Part shown: piece after piece, positions 44,861 through 54,644 of the stretch
Layout of the letters: each line of letters begins with the position of its first letter
How positions within the stretch are numbered: the stretch's first letter is position 1
Assembly (NCBI GenBank): GCA_009746045.1
Contig: RPFO01000015.1
Location: 667,529-729,528, forward strand
Reading direction: 5' to 3'
Source: Mesostigma viride
Taxonomy: Eukaryota; Streptophyta; Mesostigmatophyceae; Mesostigmatales; Mesostigmataceae
Length of the DNA stretch: 62,000 bases
Notes under the pieces: generated by a model
Database searches by the model: none
The model's input: only the letters and a program-made list of their open reading frames with translations
What the model was told of the DNA's origin: nothing
Position numbers and translations under genes: made by a program

Positions 44861-45366
44861 TGTACAGGCCTTTTGACATGATGCTCTATGTGGACAGTTC
44901 TATGGATAGTAGGAAGGTCACAGAGGTCAGGGGCCGTGCAGCAGCATTAATATCCCTGGTGCAGGAACAGTCCTCTCTGGTCTGCTGGTACTGTCGGTTG
45001 CAAAACAGGGTAACTCCCAGCAGTGACATTGCTGAGTGCAGGGCAATCTGTGAAGGGCTTCATACTGCTCTTTACTTGAGGGAGCTATTTTACCAGCTGT
45101 GTCAAGTGGCTTCCTGTCGGTTGCAGATGCACACACTGGTAAGAACTGACAGCATGGGCATGGTGCAGTTTGTGCACAGGCAGCTGGCCAGGAGCAGGGA
45201 CCTTGATTGTTTGTTGCTCAAGGAAATGTCTTGCTTAGCTAACATTGAACATGTGGCTGGCGTGGACAACCCTGCAGATGCTCTCACCAAGCTGGAGGAG
45301 AAGGCTGAGCTGCAATACCCTTTGCTTCGTGGGCTCATGGCCTCCAAGGGGGGAGGGCCAGAGTAG
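44861..45366 (+). CDS. RNase H region of element E
   Basis: Continues the RT frame to the stop at 45364. Motifs: LYVDSSMDSRK, SSDIAECRAIC, VRTDSMGM and NPADALTK. The last matches the copia-type C-terminus and the NAADALTK of element A. The frame is intact here, though translation would need the broken upstream parts. Confidence 0.82.
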
Positions 45367-45458
45367 ACCAAACAGCCTTGCTCTACTGTAGGTGGGAGGC
45401 ATCCCAGTGGGCTGGGCAGCCACGTGGTGGCTGACAGCAGGTCCTTCAGAGTTCAGAC
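45367..45458 (+). other. start of the 3' region of element E
   Basis: Non-coding sequence between the E pol stop and the D' insertion. It ends with CAGAC (45454-45458), the D' target duplication; the E sequence resumes at 49977. Confidence 0.8.
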
Positions 45459-46268
45459 TGTTTGGATTGGGAGAGGAGACTAATGGGTTTTACACAATGC
45501 CTTGTGCTTGGCCTTGCTACCCACACACCTTGCAGGTGCTGAAAGAAAGAGAGGTTGAAGACAATTTACGTGGAAGAATAAATGGCTTTATTAGAATATA
45601 ATAGTTGGAGAAGAGCTTGAATGGAGGTTGAATGGAGGTACCTGCCCTTAGGGGGCAGTTTCCTTTTATACCTTTTAGGCTAGGAAGGATGACATCAGCA
45701 ATGACATCATCACAGAAGCTTGTAGAAACATCCTAGCATATTCCTAGCATATTCCCAGCATATTCTCAGTATATTCCAGGAATATTCCTGGCATATTCTT
45801 AGAACATTCCTAGAACATTCTAGACATGATCCAATTTGAGCTGGCATAATAGCTAGATGCCAAGTGTCTACGTAATAATGTGCCACATAACATAATTAAT
45901 AAAGTGACACATCTCTTCTCCTTGGAGTGACAAGTGTCATGCAATGAGTCTACCCACTTGTCATCATGTAAGTGATAACATGTGTCATCATGAGCTGCCA
46001 ACACTTGTCAGCTCATGGACCAAACACTTGTCCAATAGGCCATAGCACCACTTGTCAATCAAATACGTGATGCTACTAGGCTGACTCAGGTTACAAGTCA
46101 TCCATGTCCAAGTATAGGACTATGGCACATGAATATTGATCAGCTCATTGAGCCCAATTCATCTAGCTTATCAAAGCTATCAAATTCCCAGTCCATATGG
46201 AATAAATCCAACAAGAAATAAATCAGGCTGGGATATATTGTGGCCAGGTGGATATAATATCCCTAACA
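45459..46268 (-). repeat. 3' LTR of D'
   Basis: In plus-strand reading it starts TGTTTGGATTGG and ends CCCTAACA. It holds the 11-bp GAATATGC-like array, TGATGTCAT pair, TATA box and AATAAA on the minus strand, as in D. Confidence 0.95.
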
Positions 46269-47413
46269 CCCCCCTTAGCCACATGGGCACAAAGCAAAAG
46301 ATGACTGGGTAGGTGGAATCTCAACACCCCCCTTAACCACATGCTCGTAGCATGCCGTCCAGTTGCTAGCATAGTGCAACTGAAAATGAAGATGCCGTCC
46401 TCGTGAAATGCTTGGAAGCTCCAACATGCGGTCATGAGCCGCACTACCGCCACTGATCCCCCCCCGGCAACGCGAATGAGTGTCCAACCATAGCAGCGAC
46501 GCACTAGCTGCCCATCCTGGATGGCTGATACCCAACCCTTAGTTGGAAAAAGTGCTCTAGATGCGACATTCCCCCCCTCACTCAAAGCGGCTGCCCATGG
46601 ACACAATAGGGCCACACAGTCCCACACATATGATACGGCAACACATGCCAACAAAGAAAGTCCCTATGAGCTAACCCGAACGGTATAGAGGTAGGGTAAC
46701 GGCAACAACACGTGCTGTACACACACGGAGCAACATAAATATGCCATCTCACGAAAGAAATGACACCAACATCACGTTTTACGCCAAATAAACGGGGTGA
46801 GCAAACAAACATATTGGCAACAAATGCCACACAAACAAGGTACAATACAACCTTCAACACAAAACACAGTGGCCATAACAGATAAACACGCTTCATAGCA
46901 AAGAAAACAGGACGTGCAAGACATTACCGCCACAAAGGCGAACACAGGTAACGATTACTTCGTCACGATTCACAAATCAGTGCCCGAGAGTAAACATAAC
47001 GTCCGACATTACAGGCTATGCCGAAGTGCACAGCCGAATTCGACACAAAGGACGTAAGCATTTGCATACAAGCAATGCTCTCAGCACAAAACAAAATAAC
47101 ACACGCGTCACAGGCACTTTACTTACGAAAACAAGTCGTAGACGACGATACAACGGCGCTTCACTACGCCGCAAACTAGTGCCACAAATAGCGTGCAAAA
47201 ACTCTGGAGATACACTCCAGGTACGTAGAAAACGTCTCGTGGGAACAATACCAAAATGCGTGGGCCATCGCCACTGAACGCATGGCAAAATAAACACATA
47301 ATTGCTGGAAGAACACAAAGAAAGAACCAGAAAACGCAGGCTTACGGCGCCTCACAATTTCCAGCAAACACGACACAAAAGTCGACATACAAGTTCATTT
47401 CCCACAGACAAAA
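46269..47413 (-). other. non-coding 3' half of D'
   Basis: Counterpart of 35599-36758 in D. No supported ORF. The polypurine-like run CACCCCCCTTAG in plus reading (46266-46278) abuts the 3' LTR. Confidence 0.55.
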
Positions 47414-48250
47414 TTAGGGCAACCTTGAGGAGTGGGGTCTGTGCATCCTGGGCGACAATTTCCAAGGGTCGTTGCAGCTAGCGCAATTGCAAATGCCATG
47501 GCCTGGCCGAACACCGTCAACTGACCGACGTGATGCCTTGGCAGCATTTTGCAGTCGACTTGACCGTTGGTGCTTGACCGCACTTTGGCTGACAGGTCGC
47601 TGTCCACGTCGTTGTCGGCTCGCTCGAGGCCTCGCGCCAGCACCGGACTTGGCAGTCCAGGACTTAGAAAAATTTGGCAGCTTGGTCGATTTCGCCCTCG
47701 CGTCACGAATTTGTTCCCCCTCAGTTAGGCTGGCAGCGTTCGAGCGCCGCGCCTTTGGTCTGGTCGCCGGACTTTGGTTACTAGCACCAGTATCACCTGG
47801 TATGCTGGCGGCGACAACGCGCTCCGCCTGCACTGGGCTGTTCTGGACCGCAGTTTCTGGAAGTACTTCAGCGTCTGACACGGACTTCTCCATTGCGCTG
47901 GAAACTTCTCGAATTGGCGTGAACTTCCACTGGGCCGGCGCAGAGTATAAAAAGCCACGCAGTGTGCGAGTAATGCCCAGTAGGCCGCCCCCGATCCCGC
48001 ATACACGGGCAAGCATGGCCAGTATGACCGTTAGGCCCACGGCCAGCCACTCCGCCGCGTGTCCCGAGGCACGTGAGATGCTGCGCTCGCTGCTCGCCAT
48101 TTTCTGCCCTTGACAGGCAGCGTCGACGTCCTTGAAGCTCGTCGCCGAAGATTTCAGCTCTGGGATGGCGTCCATCGCTGCGTCCGCACCGCGCGCGGGC
48201 AAAAAGTAGGTGTTGTTCCTCGTCACGATGCTGCAGTGCCTGCTGTCCAG
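47414..48250 (-). CDS. second ORF of D', unknown function
   Basis: 279 codons in the frame also open in D, with the same hydrophobic segment and basic tail. A 3-nt length difference keeps the frame (FKDVDAAC against FKNDAAC). The copies are too similar for this to prove selection. There is no early ATG, so it would need frameshifting from the gag-protease frame or an internal start. Confidence 0.45.
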   Translation of the reverse strand: MDSRHCSIVTRNNTYFLPARGADAAMDAIPELKSSATSFKDVDAACQGQKMASSERSISRASGHAAEWLAVGLTVILAMLARVCGIGGGLLGITRTLRGFLYSAPAQWKFTPIREVSSAMEKSVSDAEVLPETAVQNSPVQAERVVAASIPGDTGASNQSPATRPKARRSNAASLTEGEQIRDARAKSTKLPNFSKSWTAKSGAGARPRASRQRRGQRPVSQSAVKHQRSSRLQNAAKASRRSVDGVRPGHGICNCASCNDPWKLSPRMHRPHSSRLP

Positions 48251-49080
48251 CACAGCAACCCGCTGGCGAGGTCGACCTTGTGGCCATCCTTGACGAGCTG
48301 GCCGACTGATAGAAGTCGGGTGCTCAGCCTGGGAACGAGCAGCGCGTTTTGGAGGTGCACGTCCGCGTCCTGACCCGGCAGCTTCAGTTTGACAGTCCCG
48401 ATGGCTGTCGCCTTCAGTTGGCCGCCTGAGCCGGCGATTTCCCTGTCATGAGGGTGCAGGCACACGAAGTCCGACGGGCATGGCGTCATGTGACAGCTCG
48501 CTGCGGAATCCAGCACCCAGCTGGTCGGTGCTTTCTTTTCATACTGCGTGAGTGCAGCAGCATCCGACGGCGATGGCGACTCGGCGATGGTGGCGAAGAC
48601 GAAGCCGGACCGCTCCGCAGCCTCCTCGGTGATACGCGCCTCGCTGGCACCTGGTGAGTGCTCCTTTCTCGCTTGGTTCCGTCGCGTTGCCTTGTTCTTG
48701 CGTTCTTGCTTCAGCTCCGGATGCTTCTCCCAGCACTGGGTGTCCACGTGCCCGGCCTTCTTGCAGTAATTGCACCGCCTCTTTCCTCCACTTTTCTTCG
48801 TAGTAGTGTGGAAAACCTGGCCGTTAGGGGAGCCCTCCTTCTTTGCTTGAGCAGAACGCCTTCCGTGCAGTAGCTCCTCCGCCTCCAGCAGCGCAGTCTT
48901 GACCTCCTTTAGCGAATCCTCCTCTCCAGTTAGGACCTTGACCAGGTCACAATAGGCCGATGCTAAGGCCTTCAACACAGCCTTGATTTCTTCCCATTTC
49001 CTCAGAGACCGCCCATCAAACGTTGTGATGGACTTGCTTGTTGCCCGGAATTGCTTGTAGCACGCTTCCTTGGTAGCCAT
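48223..49080 (-). CDS. shortened gag and protease of D'
   Basis: The ATG is at 49080-49078. The protein is nearly identical to that of D: short Gag, CNYCKKAGHVDTQC zinc knuckle (48734-48775) and WVLDSAASCHMTP protease start with DSA. A complete pre-integrase, integrase and RT are missing. Together with D it shows that the altered protease site was in the source element. Confidence 0.8.
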   Translation of the reverse strand: MATKEACYKQFRATSKSITTFDGRSLRKWEEIKAVLKALASAYCDLVKVLTGEEDSLKEVKTALLEAEELLHGRRSAQAKKEGSPNGQVFHTTTKKSGGKRRCNYCKKAGHVDTQCWEKHPELKQERKNKATRRNQARKEHSPGASEARITEEAAERSGFVFATIAESPSPSDAAALTQYEKKAPTSWVLDSAASCHMTPCPSDFVCLHPHDREIAGSGGQLKATAIGTVKLKLPGQDADVHLQNALLVPRLSTRLLSVGQLVKDGHKVDLASGLLCWTAGTAAS

Positions 49081-49151
49081 GGTGTCTTCAGTCGCCAATG
49101 GAACTGGATGTCTCTGGGTTCACAGTGGTCTTCTTGTTCCTCAGTAACAAA

Positions 49152-49163
49152 CCTCCGATACCA
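49152..49163 (-). other. primer-binding site of D'
   Basis: In plus reading CCTCCGATACCA, the reverse complement of TGGTATCGGAGG, directly inside the 5' LTR. Confidence 0.85.
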
Positions 49164-49971
49164 TGTTTGGATTGGGAGAGGAGACTAATGGGTTTTACAC
49201 AATGCCTTGTGCTTGGCCTTGCTACCCACACACCTTGCAGGTGCTGAAAGAAAGAGAGGTTGAAGACAATTTACGTGGAAGAATAAATGGCTTTATTAGA
49301 ATATAATAGTTGGAGAAGAGCTTGAATGGAGGTTGAATGGAGGTACCTGCCCTTAGGGGGCAGTTTCCTTTTATACCTTTTAGGCTAGGAAGGATGACAT
49401 CAGCAATGACATCATCACAGAAGCTTGTAGAAACATCCTAGCATATTCCTAGCATATTCCCAGCATATTCTCAGTATATTCCAGGAATATTCCTGGCATA
49501 TTCTTAGAACATTCCTAGAACATTCTAGACATGATCCAATGAGCTGGCATAATAGCTAGATGCCAAGTGTCTACGTAATAATGTGCCACATAACATAATT
49601 AATAAAGTGACACATCTCTTCTCCTTGGAGTGACAAGTGTCATGCAATGAGTCTACCCACTTGTCATCATGTAAGTGATAACATGTGTCATCATGAGCTG
49701 CCAACACTTGTCAGCTCATGGACCAAACACTTGTCCAATAGGCCATAGCACCACTTGTCAATCAAATACGTGATGCTACTAGGCTGACTCAGGTTACAAG
49801 TCATCCATGTCCAAGTATAGGACTATGGCACATGAATATTGATCAGCTCATTGAGCCCAATTCATCTAGCTTATCAAAGCTATCAAATTCCCAGTCCATA
49901 TGGAATAAATCCAACAAGAAATAAATCAGGCTGGGATATATTGTGGCCAGGTGGATATAATATCCCTAACA
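49164..49971 (-). repeat. 5' LTR of D'
   Basis: 808 bp, TGTTTGG...CCTAACA in plus reading; the only difference from the 3' LTR I can see is AATTTGAG against AATGAG near 49539. Confidence 0.95.
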
Positions 49972-49976
49972 CAGAC

Positions 49977-50827
49977 ACACTCTGCTGGACAGGGGTCAGG
50001 GTGGAGTCACTCCCCTGGCTGAGAATTTCGCCTGGCTCTGTCATAAGAGCTGCAGAAGAGTCTTAAGGACTTTGTAATGGGCCTTGGGTCTTCATGGAAT
50101 GGACCCTGCAAGGGCAGCCCAAGTGTTGGCTCTAACAGGTTGCTGTACGTTTGTATATATTCTCTGTAACCAACCTGTTGCATGCTAATAAAATCCCTGG
50201 TTGTGTGACCATGTTGGACGTGGTTGCCAGGGGCCTCACTATGGGTTATACTTCTTTATAATAAAACATAATCTTGTTATTGTCATGTCATGTTGTTTGT
50301 AATGCTCAGTTCCAGGAGCTGATTCAAACCTGGAGGATATGGGGTGGGGTTCGATTCCCCAGCTGACCTCAGCCTGGCATGTGTGAATCCTGAGTTTATC
50401 CCTCAGTGAGGACATGGGCTTCCCATGTGTTGGCTAACATTTGTCAGGGCTCTCTCAGTCTTTGGAAGGATTTAAAAGATAAAGGAGGCTCCGTGGCGGG
50501 CGCCATATGAACGGGCGCCAGTGATAACTGGATGACCAGGAACTCACAATAGTACGTTCATGGACTCCTCTATCCAAACTCCTCTGACTAAGTGAAGACC
50601 TAACTTTAAGCTACACCAGGTTCCCAAAGAAAGGGTTGGGATGTCATGTGGGTCAGAGGGCAACCTTTGAACCAATGAGCAGGCCTAGCTAATATTTGGA
50701 GGCACTTCAGGTTCCAAAAGAAAAGGCAGGTCTGGTCTCTGGGAGGGATCAGATGTCTGAAGGCTTGTGGGGACAGTGGCTGATAGGTTCTCAGGCTGGT
50801 CCAAGCTCCAAAACAAAAAAGGGTTGG
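49977..50827 (+). other. 3' region of element E before its 3' LTR
   Basis: About 850 bp without a supported ORF. It has AATAAA-type signals near 50189 and 50265 and a tRNA-like segment near 50305-50360. It lies between the D' insertion and the LTR. Confidence 0.6.
50305..50362 (+). other. tRNA-like D-arm and T-arm (possible SINE head)
   Basis: GCTC-AGTTCCAG-GAGC can form a D-arm, and TGGGG-TTCGATT-CCCCA (near 50344-50360) is a perfect T-arm with a B-box core GGTTCGATTCC. I cannot form a proper anticodon or acceptor stem, so this is not a functional tRNA gene. A tRNA-derived SINE fragment is possible. Confidence 0.35.
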
Positions 50828-51487
50828 AGTTAGCATATTGGGGCACCAATGTGCTAGATGGATGCAGGTTGAGGAGACCTTTCCAACGCCGTGTCAACCG
50901 CCTAGAACAGACAAGGGACTAGAAAGATATCAGGTCCCGAAGTACTGCCGACCGGCGGGCGAGGGCGGTGCACTCTCAGGGCATAGTGGACAGGACACGT
51001 GGCAGGCCGTGCCTGCACAGGCTTAGCCTGAACTCTCACGTGACTGGGACACAGTGTACTGAGGGCTCAACGGTCCTGTGGCTAGTAGAAGCCAGTAGCC
51101 AGCCAGCAGGTCTGCAAGGATGTAAGTCCATGCAGGACTGTGGCAGGTCCTGTGCTGTCCTAGACACAGGATAGCCAGAGATTCCTGTATGCTGCCTGCA
51201 ACGAGGATGCAGGGCAGCGATACGAGGCTCTGGCAATGTAGCGTTGCCCAGCGTTGCTCATGACCGAGGAACAAGGATGGAACGAGGTAATTGCATATAG
51301 CTCGAGGCTCAACGAGGCAACGAGCATCTTCGCACACGAACCTTGGTCGTCACGACGAGTGGCGAGCCTATCGAGGGTCGTAGGCCTGGTGTGAGGATAA
51401 TAAAGGTTGCTAGCCAGCAGCCTAGGGTCATTCCAGCCGGCAAGGACCAGGAGCTCACAAGCTCTGCTGACGAGTTGCTGCGCAAAT
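50828..51487 (+). repeat. 3' LTR of element E
   Basis: 660 bp, AGTTAGCATATTGG...TGCGCAAAT, followed by GCTAC (51488-51492). Aligned with 13277-13929 it differs by about two substitutions and indels of 1, 3 and 3 bp. Confidence 0.93.
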
Positions 51488-51492
51488 GCTAC

Positions 51493-52133
51493 TGTACTTG
51501 CGAGAGTGGCCATGGCGAAATAAGCGACATATGTAGGGCGAGAGAAATGCAAACCAAATGCTCAAAAGTTGAAGACGATGAGTTCATGATGTTAGATTGT
51601 GGCGGAGAGTAGCTGGTCCATAATGTCTCTGCTTTCTTTTTATGCGTGCATCGGCATGCTGGGAATACTATGCATTTTTCGGTCACGCAGAATGAAATGG
51701 GATTCATGATAGCGGCAGTAAATGCGAGGTTCTGGGGGGGGTTCAGACCGTGAAGGACGCATTACAGTAATATTGATAGCATCGGATTCTAAACAGAACG
51801 GGTGCTTTGTTCCAAATTTACGGCCATTTTTGGTAAGTAATTATTGAGGCATGCACAGTTTGTGCCTGCCCTTTTCATCATAGAAGAACGGATGGTAGGG
51901 CGACGCCGGAGCCGGAGCTGCAGTCTGACGTATTTTCAGGGCTTAGCCGGCGCCCTACGAAAATGGCTGACGGCGATCGGGCTGACGGCGGAGTTCAGAT
52001 CTTTTGCGTCTGAACCCCAAATTCCGTCAGATCACTTGCATTCGATGCGCCTTTTAAAGACGCACTCTCCAGTATCATCGGTTACGGCTGAAACGCAGTA
52101 TCGACAAAGTTGCGCACGTCGTGACAAGCAGCT
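51493..52133. other. unassigned DNA right of element E
   Basis: Continuation of the target locus of element E (left side 11795-13276). No gene is recognised. A GC-rich inverted repeat (GTAGGGCG...CGCCCTAC, near 51896-51960) is visible. Confidence 0.45.
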
Positions 52134-52739
52134 ATGACGACTCCGAAAGCCAAACGAGGGCTGGAAAAGGAGCTGGCACAGCTTCCCAGCGCCAAACCCA
52201 ACCCTCTCGCTCTCGCCATTGCCCAGCCGCCTGGCTTACCCGCCAAACCATCGCCAAGCGCCTTGCCTGAGCCCAAGAAACCCTGCCACGATCGATCACA
52301 AATGGCGCCACTTCTTCCCCGGCGACAAAATGTTCACTCTCCTCGAGTGGCAAGAGTTGTCGCCACAGGAATGCGTCGAGGTACTCCAGTTCCTCGCACA
52401 GGAATGGAAGCTCTTCGTGCCCAGAGGGGGGGGCGGCTATTGACTACCGCGAAACGTCCTGGCTCTACTTCTGGCACTTCCCGGCCCGAACCACGCCAAC
52501 AACGCCTGTTTATCTTGACCCGCTACTACCAGCGCAGCCTCGGCGACATCTCCAGAGCGCTCAGCGCCCCAGCCCCCGCGCAGCCGGCAGCCCCATCGGC
52601 TCCCTCCCTCTGCAAGGATGACATCCGCGCAGTGCTGGAGGAGCACGTGACCTGGCCTCTGGCCGAGAAGGTGACATCGCTGAACACCACGCTCAACACG
52701 GTGGAGGCCCGGGTCTCCAAGTTACGCGGAAAACATTAG
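52134..52739 (+). CDS. hypothetical protein ORF
   Basis: 201 codons from the ATG at 52134, ending TAG at 52737. Pro/Ala/Lys-rich N-terminal half, Arg-rich middle, and a C-terminal segment (EEHVTWPLAEKVTSLNTTLN) that may form a short coiled coil. No domain is recognised. It lies just upstream of element F and could be host sequence, a LINE ORF1-like fragment or a chance GC-rich frame. Confidence 0.3.
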   Translation: MTTPKAKRGLEKELAQLPSAKPNPLALAIAQPPGLPAKPSPSALPEPKKPCHDRSQMAPLLPRRQNVHSPRVARVVATGMRRGTPVPRTGMEALRAQRGGRLLTTAKRPGSTSGTSRPEPRQQRLFILTRYYQRSLGDISRALSAPAPAQPAAPSAPSLCKDDIRAVLEEHVTWPLAEKVTSLNTTLNTVEARVSKLRGKH

Positions 52740-52805
52740 GTCGTCCACAAGCTCCAACCTCAGTTCACGACGCTACACACCGCAGCGCAGGCATCGGAAA
52801 CGCAC

Positions 52806-53218
52806 TGTTACGGCGCGTAACAAACTGTGTTATTATGGCCGTAAATTCAGGCCTTACGTTATTGGTGGCCTCAGCTATTCCGAAACAGTCTGTGGTTACG
52901 ACTGTTGTCTTTCCCACGTTTACGTGTGGTTAGGACCCTTTTGTTAGTCGGTCCAGTGACGTGTCAATTGTTCAGTACTGTGGGCCGGTGCAGTCGCACC
53001 GCGCTGCGTACTTTATGGCCTGGACTGTTGGCGCTCTGTGTGTTCTGGACCAGCGCCTCCCTACGGGGCAATAGAATGTTGTCCTGCGTAGATCTACCCT
53101 GTCTGTGATCGTACGGGCGAGGGCCATGTTTGGCCCGAGCACGCACGAGGCTGTCGGCCAATTTAGGTGTTGCAATTTCCTTGTGTTGAGAGTTCGACCT
53201 TTGATATGGCTTGTTACA
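52806..53218 (+). repeat. 5' LTR of element F (end predicted)
   Basis: The start is TGTTACGGCGCGTAACA, itself a hairpin (TGTTACG-GCG-CGTAACA, 52806-52822), parallel to the start of the C LTR. I put the end at GTTACA (53213-53218) because it is the inverted match of the start. It holds the 35-bp block (52982-53016) shared with C. The 3' boundary cannot be tested without the other LTR. Confidence 0.55.
52982..53016 (+). promoter_or_regulatory. 35-bp block shared with the element C LTR
   Basis: 34 of 35 bases match 15700-15734. The sequence around it is not similar, so conservation of this block suggests a functional site such as a core promoter. Confidence 0.6.
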
Positions 53219-53274
53219 GCTAGTCGAACCATGGATGTACGTTATTGCCAGTTAATGTCTAAGTAAATGTGTCA

Positions 53275-53574
53275 ATGGCTCAGTATGGAAACAATTATCG
53301 GAAAGCATTAGAGTCGGGAGTTCAACGATCTTTCAGAAAGCAAAACAGGGTTCCTTCTTCTACCGGGTTAGTTAGTTTAGGACAGGTCAGGTCCTGGGGT
53401 CGAGGTGGAGGAGAAGGACCGGGTCGTAACAATGGTAATCGAGGAGTTAGTTTAGGGAACCCCGATCAAGCTCTCCATAACAATCTATACACGGCGTTGG
53501 CACCCCGCGACCTAGACGGCGCTGCCTGCAATGATGACGACAATTTAACAGGTAATGGTCGAGTCGCCTGTTAG
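53275..53574 (+). CDS. small ORF in the leader of element F
   Basis: 99 codons from ATG 53275, Gly/Arg/Asn-rich, ending TAG. No domain and no counterpart seen in the C leader. It may be coding or chance. Confidence 0.3.
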   Translation: MAQYGNNYRKALESGVQRSFRKQNRVPSSTGLVSLGQVRSWGRGGGEGPGRNNGNRGVSLGNPDQALHNNLYTALAPRDLDGAACNDDDNLTGNGRVAC

Positions 53575-54036
53575 ACGCCTAGATACCGTGCTGCCTGCAT
53601 TCCAGGACACCTTCTAGACGAAGTTAGACTTGATCGCCGCGGGCTGTGTGCATAGATAGATACATTACCTACTCTGTCCTTAGAACCTACGCATTTTGCA
53701 TAATTAGGGTTGCTTTTTCAGTTCCGGCACCAGTAGGGTTGCTGGTCCGGTGTTGGCCTACCTACCATTCGGTTTGCTGGTTGCTGTCTTGGCAGACGTA
53801 GTGGGACGGTCAGCGTCCTTGTTTCTACACGTTTTGTACCTTGCTGCTGCTTTCTAGTCACCTTCCCCTACATGCAGAATTCTGTAATCTGGCCGCCTAC
53901 TGACGCAACAAGGGGGCGCTGGACTCTACGCGTTCGTCTTGCTTCTTTTCAATCGGTTTGATTCAGACTCGCCAGATAGTTCGTCCCCTACCTACACTCC
54001 TTTCGTGATTGCTGCGGAACCACAAGGTATGTTAAC

Positions 54037-54462
54037 ATGCGTGGGACTGCTGGGCAACGTCAGTTTTCTTACCGGGCTCGTTCCCATTCAACTAGTGACA
54101 ATAGTCGTGCTAAGTACTACGTAGTCATTACTCCTACATGGTCTTCTATTATTTTTCTGTCGTGGGCTGACGCACGTACTATAGTTAACGAGCCTTCCTT
54201 TTTTGGTGTATTAAAGTACAAAAAGTTTCATCGGTTTGAGGAGGCCCAGCACTATTGTCTTTGGCATAGCCAGACAGATATTGGGTTTCACACCGGTCCT
54301 ACTGGTCCTCCCGCTGAGCATCCTACTGGAGATATCACTCCTACCTTTGTGACTCCTCTACCTTCTCCTATCCGTGAAACTGCCTCTTCTTTATCTTCTA
54401 ACGTTTCCCCTATAACATTGGAGTTTGGTTCCTTGTCCATTACGGTTACTAAGAAAGAGTAA
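54037..54462 (+). CDS. small protein with RNase H1 N-terminal / viroplasmin-like hybrid-binding domain (element F)
   Basis: 141 codons from ATG 54037. Residues 26-73 fit the same domain as 16928-17284 of element C: KYYVVI, an IIFLSW strand with Trp43, then LKYKKFHRF and EEAQHY, the typical end of the fold. The Pro/Ser/Thr-rich tail is not conserved. Overall identity to the C protein is low, but fold landmarks and the place upstream of gag are the same. Surrounding gag and pol are decayed, while this ORF is intact. Known family members bind RNA/DNA hybrids; the role here is inferred. Confidence 0.7.
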   Translation: MRGTAGQRQFSYRARSHSTSDNSRAKYYVVITPTWSSIIFLSWADARTIVNEPSFFGVLKYKKFHRFEEAQHYCLWHSQTDIGFHTGPTGPPAEHPTGDITPTFVTPLPSPIRETASSLSSNVSPITLEFGSLSITVTKKE

Positions 54463-54644
54463 ATTATTATTTCCTACTCAGTGGAGTGGTTGCATGTAAA
54501 CTTTTCTGCTTTATTATTTCTTACCCATTTTGGTGGTTGAGTGTTTTCTTTTGTTACTACCTTTGTTGTTTTCTTTTACTTACTTTTTACGGCATCTTCC
54601 TACTTTCTTGTACCTTGTTCATTACTTTACCTTATTTTTCCATA

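Larger units (their letters stand above)
45459..49971 (-). mobile_element. LTR retrotransposon D' (second copy of D), inserted in element E
   Basis: LTRs 45459-46268 (3', 810 bp) and 49164-49971 (5', 808 bp) differ by one 2-bp indel that I can see, the most similar pair in the window. CAGAC flanks it (45454-45458, 49972-49976). On the minus strand it carries the same gag-protease and second ORF as D, with the same DSA protease site, and again no integrase or RT. It is probably the most recent insertion here. Confidence 0.95.
13277..51487 (+). mobile_element. LTR retrotransposon element E (copia-like, outermost nest)
   Basis: LTRs at 13277-13929 (653 bp) and 50828-51487 (660 bp) align along their length and GCTAC flanks the element at 13272-13276 and 51488-51492. 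Taking out element C with its duplication (15493-40387) and D' (45459-49976) leaves about 8.8 kb, close to element A. Own content: gag-like ORFs (13955-15097; 15146-15492 joined to 40388-40466), capsid and zinc knuckle (40787-41755), integrase, protease-like, RT, RNase H (to 45366) and a 3' region. The pol frame is broken several times. E and A share domain order and active-site peculiarities though their sequences are well diverged. Confidence 0.93.

Noticed and set aside
47472-48113. Antisense ORF of 213 codons opposite the second ORF of D' (and 34899-35540 in D)
   Set aside because: It fully overlaps the other frame in GC-rich DNA and its conservation only reflects the near identity of the two copies.
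50305-50362. Functional tRNA gene
   Set aside because: The D-arm and T-arm can fold, but no anticodon or acceptor stem forms.
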